Shown here in pieces: positions 31,293 to 40,402 of a DNA stretch of 64,000 nucleotides. The DNA comes from JALYLC01 sp035696365 (lineage in GTDB: Bacteria; Actinomycetota; Thermoleophilia; Gaiellales; JALYLC01), in contig DASRQS010000052.1 of NCBI GenBank assembly GCA_035696365.1, forward strand, positions 148,159 to 212,158, read 5' to 3'. The position numbers and the translations under genes are program-made. The notes under the pieces were generated by a model. It had not been told where the DNA came from, searched no databases, and saw only the letters and a list, made by a program, of their open reading frames with translations. The first letter of the stretch is position 1; every line of letters begins with the position of its first letter.

Positions 31293-32327
31293 TCAGGCGA
31301 CGAGCGGCAGCGGCAGCTGCTCGCCGGTCTCGCGCTCGAACCCGGGGAGCTCGACGCGGAAGGTGGTGCCGACGCCCGGAGAGGTCTTGGCATCGACGGA
31401 GCCCTCGTGCGACTCCGCGATGGCCTTGACGATCGCAAGGCCGAGGCCGCTGCCGCGCGTCCCGTCGGACGAGCGCGCGCGATAGAAGCGGTCGAAGATG
31501 TACGGCAGTGCATCGCTCGGGATGCCGCCGCCGTGATCGGTGACCTCGAGCACGAGCCGCCGGCCGCGCGCGTGCGCAGCGAGCATGACCGAGGAGCCCG
31601 TGGGAGTGTGGCGCAGGGCGTTCTCGATCAGGTTGTCGAGCAGTCGCTCGATGTCCTGCCGGGCGCACGGCACCTCGCCGCCCACGCGGGACGCGATCAC
31701 GAGCTGGCGATCCGCCACGCGCCTCCAGCGCTCGGCCGCGGCGTCCAGAAGGTCGTCGGTCGAGACCATGGTCCGCACCGGGGTGTGGGCAGCGTCGAGC
31801 CGCGAGAGCGCGAGCAGGCCCGAGGCCAGGACCTCACTCCTCTGCAGCTCCTCGAGTACCACCTGCCGCGTCTCCAGGATCTCCTGCATGCTCGGGACGT
31901 GGCCGTCCCGCCCGAGCAGCTCGAGCTCGCCGCGCGCGATGGTGAGCGGCGTCAGGAGCTCGTGCGAGGCGTTGTCGAAGAGGGCGCGCCCACGCTCGAC
32001 GACGAGCTGGCGCTCGCGCACGTGCCAGACCATCACGAGGAAGATCAGCGACATGAGCGGAATCTCGGCGAGCTCCGCCTGGCTCTCCGAGCCGATCTGG
32101 ATCGCGCGCAGCGTGAGCAGGAAGATGGGCACCACGACGGCCGAGAGGGCGAGCACGCTGCTCAGCGCCGTCCACATGCGCAGGCCGTAGACGATGCTGA
32201 CGCTGACGAAGATGAAGTGCACGGGGAGTGCCTCCCACCCGTGCCAGAGCGCGATCCATACCAGGTTGAGCGTGCAGAACAGCGCCAGCGCCAGCTCGGG
32301 CAGGAAGCGCGAGGTGACGTCCTTCAC
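31293..32327 (-). CDS. OmpR-partner sensor histidine kinase
   Basis: About 344 residues from the GTG at 32327, which overlaps the regulator stop (GTGA). Four membrane helices (~8-105) have very short loops, so there is little external sensor. A HisKA domain follows with H122 ('NASHELLTPLTIARGEL') and a HATPase_c with 'LLDNLIENALRHTPTG', 'DRFYRA' and 'GSGLGLAIVKAIAESHEG'. It forms a two-component system with the upstream regulator, divergent from the oxidase cluster. The gene at 53922 is a close paralog. Confidence 0.92.
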   Translation of the reverse strand: MKDVTSRFLPELALALFCTLNLVWIALWHGWEALPVHFIFVSVSIVYGLRMWTALSSVLALSAVVVPIFLLTLRAIQIGSESQAELAEIPLMSLIFLVMVWHVRERQLVVERGRALFDNASHELLTPLTIARGELELLGRDGHVPSMQEILETRQVVLEELQRSEVLASGLLALSRLDAAHTPVRTMVSTDDLLDAAAERWRRVADRQLVIASRVGGEVPCARQDIERLLDNLIENALRHTPTGSSVMLAAHARGRRLVLEVTDHGGGIPSDALPYIFDRFYRARSSDGTRGSGLGLAIVKAIAESHEGSVDAKTSPGVGTTFRVELPGFERETGEQLPLPLVA

Positions 32328-32980
32328 GCGCACAGCTGGTACCCCGCTCCTCTGATCGTCGCGATCCGCTCGTGCCCGATCTTGAGGCGAAGGCGGCGCA
32401 CGCACACATCCACCGTGTTCGTCTCGGTGTCGAAGCTGTAGCCCCAGATGGCCGAGAGCAGGCGCTCCCTGCTGACGACTTCGTCCTGGTGACGCATGAG
32501 GTACTCGAGCACGAGCGCCTCGCGATCGGTCAGGTGCACCGGGCCCTCGCCGAAGTCGGCAAGTCTACGCCTCAACTCGAGGGTTACACCATGGGCGCTG
32601 AGCACCGTCGGATCGAGCTCGGCGCTGCGCCGCAGGTGGATGCGCACGCGCTCCAGCAGCTCGTCGAACGAGAATGGCTTGGCGACGTAGTCGATCGCGC
32701 CGGCCCGCAGCGCCGCGACCTTGGTCTCCGGATCGGAGCGCGCGCTGAGCATCATGACCGGCAGTGCCGGGTTCGTTGCGAGCAGCTCGCGCAGCACGGC
32801 AATGCCGTCGCGCCCCGGCAGCATCACGTCGAGCAGCACGAGGCCGGGCGCCTCGCGGGCGACGCTTGCGACAGCCCCGTCGCCATCGGCCACTGCCTGC
32901 ACGGCGTAGCCCTCGCGGGACAACCCGCGGGCGACGAAGCTGGCGATACGCCGCTCGTCTTCGACGATCAAAACGTTCAC
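32324..32980 (-). CDS. OmpR/PhoB-family response regulator
   Basis: A 218-residue regulator (GTG start). The receiver has E7-D8, phospho-acceptor D51 ('LLDVMLPGRDG') and Lys in 'DYVAKPFSFDELLERV'. A winged-helix DNA-binding domain ends the protein ('LTDREALVLEYLMRHQDEVV', 'VDVCVRRLRLKIG'). It is divergent from the large secreted-protein operon, with direct TGACA repeats in between, and is the likely regulator of that operon. Confidence 0.94.
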   Translation of the reverse strand: MNVLIVEDERRIASFVARGLSREGYAVQAVADGDGAVASVAREAPGLVLLDVMLPGRDGIAVLRELLATNPALPVMMLSARSDPETKVAALRAGAIDYVAKPFSFDELLERVRIHLRRSAELDPTVLSAHGVTLELRRRLADFGEGPVHLTDREALVLEYLMRHQDEVVSRERLLSAIWGYSFDTETNTVDVCVRRLRLKIGHERIATIRGAGYQLCA

Positions 32981-33062
32981 GAACAGACTCCCTCAGTTTT
33001 CGCTCTTCCCCTCCCCCACCCTAGGCCCGGTCGCGCGGAGGGGTCAAGCCCCCCGATGGAGG

Positions 33063-33105
33063 GTGTCTGACACAACCGTGACACGGCTGTCAGAAAGCGT
33101 GACAG
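33063..33105. promoter_or_regulatory. Array of TGACA repeats/palindromes between response regulator and oxidase operon
   Basis: TGACA occurs at 33068, 33079 and 33100, spaced 11 and 21 bases as expected for OmpR-family direct repeats. The same bases form the palindromes GTGTC-T-GACAC, CCGTG-A-CACGG and CTGTCA-N7-TGACAG. A similar pair lies upstream of the paralogous kinase (53818-53833). Confidence 0.65.
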
Positions 33106-33174
33106 TCGAGCGGGGTTGGGCTGAAGCTCGCGTCGATCGCAATGAAGCGTCCCCCTCACGGGAGCCCAACTCGC

Positions 33175-36100
33175 ATGCCCAGACGACCGTTCCTCCTCGC
33201 AATTGCCCTGCTCGCATCGCTTGCCTTCGCGCAGGCTGCGGCTGCGCAGCCGATCACCTTGCAGGTGACGTCGGCGCGTACGACCACCAATCAACCCGAC
33301 CCGGTCGAGCTGACCGGGACGATCACCCTGGCGCCGAACACCTCCGGCAGCGGGACGTCGGTGACGGGCACCGGCACACTGTTCACCAGCGAGCTCCACG
33401 CTGGCGACCTGATCAAGCCGTACACGGCGCCCGGCTCTGTGCCGCGCTGGCTCGTCGTCTCCTCGATCACGAGCAACACCGCCCTGCGGATCACGCAGCC
33501 GGGCGCCGGCGGCGGTCGCTACAACGGTCCCGCCGTGACGGGCGCCAAGTTCAGCACGCTCCCGCCCCTCCAGACGATCACCAAGGGCGACCCGGTCACG
33601 ACCTACAAGTACCTGGTCAATCAGGAGGACACCGACCAGAACTCGCAGTCGGCCGCCGCCTGTCAGCCGTCCGGTCCGAACAGCACGCTGAGTGGCTGCC
33701 TCTGGACTTCGATCCGGCACCTCTCCGGCTCGAGCACCGCAGCGCCCGGGCCGTGGAACCCGACGAACGGATTCCAGAGCCTCGTGCCCGACTCGAGCCC
33801 GGTCGTCACAAGTGGCGACCAGTCCGATTTCGCCAACGGCGGGACGATCGATCTGCCGGCCGGCAAGTACCTGATCAGCTTCGTGGCCGAGGGTCACAAG
33901 ATCGACGGCGCGCATTTCACGACCGACGGCAATGGAACGCTCAAGACGATCCAGGCCCAGGCCCAGCCGTTCGACCTGCCGCTCGCGACGCTTCGCATCC
34001 AGGTCTTCAACGACAACGCGTCGACGAACGGCCAGTGGGATGAAGGCGACGAGAGCTATGACGCGCAGGCGAACCGTGCCGCGCGCATGCCCGGCTTCAC
34101 CGCGCACCTCGCCGACGTCCTGGGCGAGATCACGACGGACTGGTACGGCAATCCGCTCTGCACGACCTACCGCACCACGACCGCGCCCGGGCGCACGGGC
34201 TACGAGCTCGACTCCCAGGGGCGCCCGATCATTCTCACCCGCGGCGGCCAGTGCGTCAGCAACATGGCCGGCGAGATCGCGGTCCCGAACATGGGTCCCG
34301 ACCGCTACGCCACGACCGTGCTCGCACCGGCCCGCCGCGTAGTGACACCTCCCGGCCTCCAGCCCACCTGCCTCAACAAGGACTGGGTCAAGACGACCAC
34401 GCTCGAGGGCGGCCCGGATTGGGACACGTGGATCCAGGAAGGTGCGACCGGCTACGACACCGAGTTCCTCCACTCCGGCGAGCCGACGCCCTGGACGATG
34501 GCCGGGTTCGTCTGCCCGAAGACACTGCCGGTGCACAACGCCTCGACGGTCGGCACCGTCAAGGGCAGGGTGCTCAAGGCGCGCGTTTACTGGCCCGCAC
34601 AGGGCGGCCTTCCGTACAACGGCACCATCTGGGGCGGCTACGCGGGCACCAAGACCGACGGCCCCATCGATCGCCCGTGGGTCTCGCTCGCCGGCCTGCA
34701 GCAGGGTGACGTGGCAGTTGCGATCCAGCGGGGCAACCCCGACGGCACGTTCGAGATCGACAACGTCCCGCCCGGTGACTACATGGTCTCGATCTGGGAC
34801 CAGCCGCTCAACAACCTGCTCGACACGTACAACCTCACGGTCCGCGCGGCCAAGACCACCGACATCGGCGACGCCATGCTCTCGGGCTGGTTCAGCCAGA
34901 TCAAGGGCACGGTCTTCAACGACCTCAACGAGAACGGGCGCCAGGACGCGGGCGAGGTCGGCATCGCCGGCTTCCCGGTCGTGATCAAGAGCCGCGTCAA
35001 CTCGATCATGGATCAGGGCTCGGCCGTCGCGTTGACCGACTTCGCCGGCCACTACACCCTCGACCAGGCCTATCCGCTCAACCTCTTCAACGTCCTCGAG
35101 GCCTTCGATACGCGCTGGAAGACCACCGGCCTCACCTACCAGGCCGACAACCAGCCGACGCCGACCACCGAGTTGGGCGGGGGCGTCGACCTCAGCTTCC
35201 TCCCGGTCATCGGTCTCTCCGGTCGCGTCGACTGGGGCGTCAAGCCGTACTCGGCGGGCGAGAACGGCGGCATCGTCGGCACGGTCACCTACGACACCAC
35301 GCGGAACGAGCTCGATCCGTCGCAGTCTGCGACCGAGGACTACCAGCCCGGCATCCCGGGCCTCCAGGTCGACCTCTTCAAGCCCGTCGCCTGCACCGGC
35401 GCGACGCCGGCGGCCAGCTGCTCCTCCGAGGGCTACGTGCTCGCGGACGACGGCTCGTACACGCTCGGCGACTGGATCCAGCGCTACCAGACGGAGTCGT
35501 GGCAGCAACCCAAGAACTGCACCGCTCGCGGTGTGGACGGCACGCCCCTCGTGGGTGAGCAGGTGCTTCCGCGGACGACCGACCCGATCGGCAATCCGAT
35601 CAACTGCCTCGAAGGGCCGCTGATGGGCGTGCAGTTCGGCGGCGACGATCCGCTCAACTCGCCCAACCCCGACGCGAACTTCTTCAGCTCGGTGGACGGC
35701 AACTACGGCTTCGGCGACGGCTGGACGACACCCGGCGGGCGCCTGCCCGACGGCTCGCCCGATCCGGCGAGCCCCGGCTCGGGCTCGCAGCCGCTCGCCG
35801 TGGGCGACTACCTCGTCAAGGTCGAGCTCCCCAGCGACCCGCTCCATGCGGACCGCAAGCTCTACACGCCGACCCGCGAGGAGGACGTCAACGTCTTCAG
35901 CGGCGACAGCTTCAAGCCCTCCTACCCGCCGCCGCCCTGCGCCGGCGCGCTGCACACCGTGCACGTGACGAATCCCGACTTCCTCGACGCGGGCGGCAGC
36001 CCGTACGAGGGCCAGGCGAAGCCGCTCTGCGACACCAAGCTCGTGGCCGTACAGGACGCGAAGTCCGTCGCACCCAGCTTCAACCTCTTTACCGACGTCC

Positions 36101-39012
36101 CGGTGCCCACCAAGTTCTGGGGCCTGATCAACGACGACCTCAACATCTCCGTCGATCCGAAGTCCATCCTCTTCGGCGAGAAGGCCGGCGTCGGCCATGC
36201 ACCGGTCGGCATCTACGACTTCACCGACCGCCTCGTCGACACGCAGCACAGCGACGCCAACGGGTTCTTCACCTCGTTGCTCCCGTCGACGAGCACGTAC
36301 AACTGCCCGCTCCCCGCGGGCCCCTGCCCGAACATGTACCGCGTCGTCGGCAACGACCCGGGTCTGCCCGGGGCGCGCAACGCCGACTACCACTCCGAGT
36401 TCTCCACGATCTCGGCGCCCTTCCAGGCGTGGCCTGGCCTGATCCTGCCAGTGGACACGGCTCCGACACAGGTCGGGGCATCCATCCAGTCGCCCGGCTC
36501 GAACGTCGTCAAGCCCGTCGAGTGCGTGATCGCCGGCACGACGCCTCAGCTCTTCGCGGTGTCAACGCCGTATGGCAATCCCGGCGATCAGATCGTCGTC
36601 CACGGCCTCCACTTCGGTGCGACCGAAGGCCAGGTGCAAATCGATGGCACGACGACCATCTCGGCCGCCGATGTCACGAACTGGAGTGACACGAGCTTCA
36701 CGCTGGCCTTGCCGGCCAGCCCGGGGCAGCACCGGATCGCCATCGTCAACACCGCGGCGGCGCCGAATGCGCAGTCGGTCAACGGCCTGAATGTGCACGT
36801 GCTCGGCAACGGGTACCGGCCGGACGTGATCGAGGTCGGTCCCGACATGTGGACGCTCCTCGGCGCGCCGACCAGCCTGCGCTTCCGGCTCGGCACCAAC
36901 GGCACCCAGACCGCGCAGCTCAACGCACCCTTCAGCGCGGCGCAGATCCAGGGCGCGATCAGCGGCCTCCCGGGGCTCGCGGGCGCAGTCCAGGTGCAGC
37001 GCACCGCGGGCGGCAACTACCGCATCACGATCACGGGCCGGCATTCGGCAGAGGTCCTGACCGCGACGGCCAACGGCTCGGGGGCTTCGATCCGCAACTT
37101 CGACAGCCGCAACCCCAACCCCGACTACGGCATGCACGCGGTGCAGGCCGGACTGGACGCGGCGGCCGCCCGGCCGAACGCGACGTTCCCCGGCCCCGTG
37201 GGTCAGCGCGGCCCCGAAGCGCTCGTCGTCGTCTACCCGAACAGCGACTCGAGCGAGCTCTACAACGCCGAGTCGGCCTACTACGAGAACCTCATCATGC
37301 ACTCGCCGGCGAAGCTCCAGGGCGTCGGCCCGGGCGGGATTCTCGCGGACGGCTCGGACGTCCCGGGCACGGTCGTCGACGGCTCGGGATACCAGGCCGA
37401 TGCCCAGTCCGGCACCGACTGGACCGCGCTCATGGGCTCCCTGGCCTTCGGCGGCAACGCGAACATCTACGACGGCTCGACGGTCACGGTCGTCGCCAAC
37501 GACGGCGGCAGCGGCACGGGCACGACCCGCGTCGCGCAGTTCCGCACGAACTTCCCGGCCTCCATCGACGGCCTCAAGATCACGGGCGGCAATCATGACG
37601 GCTTCCCGAACAACCCGAACATCCCCAACACCGAGGGCGGCCCCGTCGAGGCGGCCACGACGCAGGGCGGCGGCATCTATGTCAATGCCCAGGCCCACTC
37701 CCTGCAGATCACCAACGACGTGATCCAGGGCAACAGCGGAGCCTACGGCGGAGCCATCCGGCTCGGAACGCCAGAGGTCGGCTACAACGCCAACGACAAC
37801 ATCCGCATCGGCTACAACCGCATCGACAAGAACGGCGGTACCAACCTCGCGGGCGGCATCGGCATCTTCGCCGGCGCGACCAACTACCGCATCGACCACA
37901 ACACGCTCTGCGCGAACACCTCGGCCGAGTACGGCGGCGCAATCAGCCACTTCGGCCTCTCCAACGGCGGTTCGATCGATCACAACCGCATCTGGTTCAA
38001 CCGCAGCTACGACGAGGGCGGCGCCGTGTTCATCGGCGGTGAGCTCCCGGCCAACCCGAACACGATGACCCAGGGCGCCGGCACGGTCAGCATCCGCGAG
38101 AACGTGATGCAGGCCAACCTCTCCAACGACGACGGTGGCGCGATCCGTCTCCTCATGGTCGACGGCAAGCGCCGCAGCCAGACGGGCCAGAGCAACATCG
38201 GCACCCTCCAGCTGTTCGACGACCGCATCAACATCCTCAACAACACGATCGCGAACAACATCTCGACGCACGAGGGCGGCGGGATCGCGCTCGACGACGC
38301 CACGAACGTCGCGGTCGCGAACAACACCATCGCTCACAACACGACAACCGCCACCGCGATCACGAGCAACGGACAGCCCGCTCCCGCGGGACTCTCGACC
38401 GCAGCCAACAGCATTCTGCTCCAGGCCGAGCTCGACAAGCGCTACGGGGTCAACTCCCGCGCGCTCTTCTCCAAGCCCACGCTCTTCAACAACCTCTTCA
38501 CCGACAACCGCGCCGGCTCCTGGTCGGCTGCCACCGGCCTCTCGGGCATCGGCCTGACCGGCGACCCGGGTCCGGCCCGGCTCTGGGACATCGGCCTCGC
38601 CGACGGTCTCTGCACCGGCGGCAACACCCGCCGCTGCCTGACCCCCGTCCGAAACAGGCTCGACACCTCGGCGCTGAACGCCGCCAATGTGACGACGCTC
38701 GCCGACAACCTCGTCGGCACACCGGTCAACTTCATCGACGACACCTACCGCGTGGCGATCAATGCCCTCCCCTGGCGTGGCTACCCGCAGTTCGTCGGGG
38801 CAGTGCTCATCGCGGCGGATCTTGCCGTCGGCCAGATGGGCAACTACCACCTCGACACGGGCTCCAGCGCCATCAACGCAGGTGCGGCATCCACGGCCTC
38901 CGTGGGCGGCATCGCATCCACCGTGCCGGCCCCGACGATCGACATCGACGACCAGGGCCGCGCGAACAGCAGCGCAAACCCGAACGACATCGGCTCCGAC
39001 GAGCGCCAGTAG
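33175..39012 (+). CDS. Giant secreted SdrD-B/IPT/beta-helix protein heading the oxidase operon
   Basis: About 1945 residues. The ATG at 33175 is chosen for GGGAG ten bases upstream and because a signal peptide follows directly ('FLLAIALLASLAFAQAAAAQ'); an in-frame ATG at 33142 is possible. SdrD_B/carboxypeptidase-like modules include 'VFNDNASTNGQWDEGDE' (~280), 'GTVFNDLNENGRQDAGEVGI' (~580) and 'FWGLINDDLNISVD' (~980). An IPT/TIG domain lies near 1122-1205, and a right-handed parallel beta-helix near 1460-1740 with repeats such as 'IRIGYNRIDKNGG' and 'NTIANNISTHEGGGIALDD'. There is no LPxTG or C-terminal anchor. It lies nine bases before the first oxidase gene. Scaffold, adhesin or metal-mineral binding roles are possible; none is shown. 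Confidence 0.85.
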   Translation: MPRRPFLLAIALLASLAFAQAAAAQPITLQVTSARTTTNQPDPVELTGTITLAPNTSGSGTSVTGTGTLFTSELHAGDLIKPYTAPGSVPRWLVVSSITSNTALRITQPGAGGGRYNGPAVTGAKFSTLPPLQTITKGDPVTTYKYLVNQEDTDQNSQSAAACQPSGPNSTLSGCLWTSIRHLSGSSTAAPGPWNPTNGFQSLVPDSSPVVTSGDQSDFANGGTIDLPAGKYLISFVAEGHKIDGAHFTTDGNGTLKTIQAQAQPFDLPLATLRIQVFNDNASTNGQWDEGDESYDAQANRAARMPGFTAHLADVLGEITTDWYGNPLCTTYRTTTAPGRTGYELDSQGRPIILTRGGQCVSNMAGEIAVPNMGPDRYATTVLAPARRVVTPPGLQPTCLNKDWVKTTTLEGGPDWDTWIQEGATGYDTEFLHSGEPTPWTMAGFVCPKTLPVHNASTVGTVKGRVLKARVYWPAQGGLPYNGTIWGGYAGTKTDGPIDRPWVSLAGLQQGDVAVAIQRGNPDGTFEIDNVPPGDYMVSIWDQPLNNLLDTYNLTVRAAKTTDIGDAMLSGWFSQIKGTVFNDLNENGRQDAGEVGIAGFPVVIKSRVNSIMDQGSAVALTDFAGHYTLDQAYPLNLFNVLEAFDTRWKTTGLTYQADNQPTPTTELGGGVDLSFLPVIGLSGRVDWGVKPYSAGENGGIVGTVTYDTTRNELDPSQSATEDYQPGIPGLQVDLFKPVACTGATPAASCSSEGYVLADDGSYTLGDWIQRYQTESWQQPKNCTARGVDGTPLVGEQVLPRTTDPIGNPINCLEGPLMGVQFGGDDPLNSPNPDANFFSSVDGNYGFGDGWTTPGGRLPDGSPDPASPGSGSQPLAVGDYLVKVELPSDPLHADRKLYTPTREEDVNVFSGDSFKPSYPPPPCAGALHTVHVTNPDFLDAGGSPYEGQAKPLCDTKLVAVQDAKSVAPSFNLFTDVPVPTKFWGLINDDLNISVDPKSILFGEKAGVGHAPVGIYDFTDRLVDTQHSDANGFFTSLLPSTSTYNCPLPAGPCPNMYRVVGNDPGLPGARNADYHSEFSTISAPFQAWPGLILPVDTAPTQVGASIQSPGSNVVKPVECVIAGTTPQLFAVSTPYGNPGDQIVVHGLHFGATEGQVQIDGTTTISAADVTNWSDTSFTLALPASPGQHRIAIVNTAAAPNAQSVNGLNVHVLGNGYRPDVIEVGPDMWTLLGAPTSLRFRLGTNGTQTAQLNAPFSAAQIQGAISGLPGLAGAVQVQRTAGGNYRITITGRHSAEVLTATANGSGASIRNFDSRNPNPDYGMHAVQAGLDAAAARPNATFPGPVGQRGPEALVVVYPNSDSSELYNAESAYYENLIMHSPAKLQGVGPGGILADGSDVPGTVVDGSGYQADAQSGTDWTALMGSLAFGGNANIYDGSTVTVVANDGGSGTGTTRVAQFRTNFPASIDGLKITGGNHDGFPNNPNIPNTEGGPVEAATTQGGGIYVNAQAHSLQITNDVIQGNSGAYGGAIRLGTPEVGYNANDNIRIGYNRIDKNGGTNLAGGIGIFAGATNYRIDHNTLCANTSAEYGGAISHFGLSNGGSIDHNRIWFNRSYDEGGAVFIGGELPANPNTMTQGAGTVSIRENVMQANLSNDDGGAIRLLMVDGKRRSQTGQSNIGTLQLFDDRINILNNTIANNISTHEGGGIALDDATNVAVANNTIAHNTTTATAITSNGQPAPAGLSTAANSILLQAELDKRYGVNSRALFSKPTLFNNLFTDNRAGSWSAATGLSGIGLTGDPGPARLWDIGLADGLCTGGNTRRCLTPVRNRLDTSALNAANVTTLADNLVGTPVNFIDDTYRVAINALPWRGYPQFVGAVLIAADLAVGQMGNYHLDTGSSAINAGAASTASVGGIASTVPAPTIDIDDQGRANSSANPNDIGSDERQ

Positions 39013-39021
39013 GAAGGCGAC

Positions 39022-40392
39022 ATGACTCAGCGACAGCACACGAACGCGACAAGGAAAACAACCATGCGCGATACCAAGCTCAGTCGCCGCCGCCTCCTCA
39101 CGATCGGCGGAGCGACCCTCGCAGCAGGAACCCTGGGAGGCGGCGCCTATGCCGCCTCCCCGGGGCGACTCCTGCAGTCGGTCGGCCCGCCCCAGGCACC
39201 GGCCCGCAACGTCATCCATCTCGCCGGGACCGACGGCTGGGTCAGCCTCCCGGCTCCCGCCAGCCCGACCAGCTACGACTTCCCGGACAGCATGGCCCCA
39301 GAGGGCAAGACGACCTACGTCTTCGGCTTCCGCGACGTCACCGGGTTCAGCGATCAGCAGGTGCAGGATCAGAAGGGCAAGACGCAGATCTGCGCGCCGC
39401 TGCTCTGGTTCGACGAGTACCAGTCCTCGCTCGGCAACGACGTGCAGGTCACGGTCACGAACCTCGGCATGCAGATCCGCCCGGACCTGACCGACGGCCA
39501 CACGCTGCACTGGCACGGCTTCCGCAACGCGATCCCGTTCTACGACGGCGTGCCCGAGATGAGCGTGTCGATCCCGATCGGCCGCGATCTCACGTACTTC
39601 TACCAGCCCAAGGACCCGGGCACGTACATGTACCACTGCCACTTCGAGGACGTCGAGCACGTCCAGATGGGCATGACCGGGCCGCTGTTCGTGCGGCCGC
39701 GCCAGAACGGGACGGTCCTGGGCGGGTTCAACAAGTTCGCCTACAACGACGGCGACGGCTCGACCGGCTACGACCGCGAGTTCGCGCTCCTGCTGACCGA
39801 GATGTACCTGCTCTCGCACTGGCAGGACGCCCATATCCAGCAGCCGTTGTGGGATCAGTACAAGGCCGACGCGTGGCTGATGAACGGCCGCAGCTATCCG
39901 GACACGCTCGAGCCGAGCACCGGGTTCTACGGCCCGACCGGCTCGCGGCCCACGGGCATCGCGGTCGGCGATCCCAATCCGTGGCCGAACCCCAGGGTGG
40001 CGGCGCAGCCTCGCCTGAGCCACCAGCCGATCTCCTCGCTGGTCAGCTGCAACGCCGGTGAACGCGTCCTCCTCCGCCTTGCGAACCTGGGCTACCAGGA
40101 GCACGCGATGACCGTCCCCGGCCTCGTGCTCGATGTCATCGGCAAGGACGCGACGCTGCTCGCGAACGGCGCCGTCAAGACGTCGATGCAGACCGAGACG
40201 ATGTCGATCGGGCCCGGCGAGAGCTACGACTGCCTCTTCACCGCGCCGGCCACCCCTGGCACGTACGTGCTCTACAACCGCGCCTACGCGACGTCGCAGA
40301 ATCGCGACCAGCAGGGCATCGGCGGCATGCGCACGGAAATCCGCGTCCACCCGGCGGGCACGTTGCCCGCCCAAACCGCGCCCAACGCGTAA
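39022..40392 (+). CDS. Multicopper oxidase-like subunit A (Tat signal; carries copper motifs 1 and 4)
   Basis: A 456-residue protein. The ATG at 39022 has AGGAAGG four bases upstream. A Tat signal ('SRRRLLTIGGATLAAG') fits export of a folded copper protein. The first cupredoxin region has the type-2/3 motif 'HTLHWHGF' (H160, H163, H165) and the type-1/3 motif 'HCHFEDVEHVQMGM' (H205, C206, H207, H213, M218). The second cupredoxin region has neither of the other two motifs: the expected HPxHxH place reads 'YQEHAMTVPGL'. The chain therefore lacks half the ligands of a complete multicopper oxidase. These are found in the next gene, ten bases downstream. Confidence 0.88.
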   Translation: MTQRQHTNATRKTTMRDTKLSRRRLLTIGGATLAAGTLGGGAYAASPGRLLQSVGPPQAPARNVIHLAGTDGWVSLPAPASPTSYDFPDSMAPEGKTTYVFGFRDVTGFSDQQVQDQKGKTQICAPLLWFDEYQSSLGNDVQVTVTNLGMQIRPDLTDGHTLHWHGFRNAIPFYDGVPEMSVSIPIGRDLTYFYQPKDPGTYMYHCHFEDVEHVQMGMTGPLFVRPRQNGTVLGGFNKFAYNDGDGSTGYDREFALLLTEMYLLSHWQDAHIQQPLWDQYKADAWLMNGRSYPDTLEPSTGFYGPTGSRPTGIAVGDPNPWPNPRVAAQPRLSHQPISSLVSCNAGERVLLRLANLGYQEHAMTVPGLVLDVIGKDATLLANGAVKTSMQTETMSIGPGESYDCLFTAPATPGTYVLYNRAYATSQNRDQQGIGGMRTEIRVHPAGTLPAQTAPNA

Positions 40393-40402
40393 GGACACGT
40401 CC

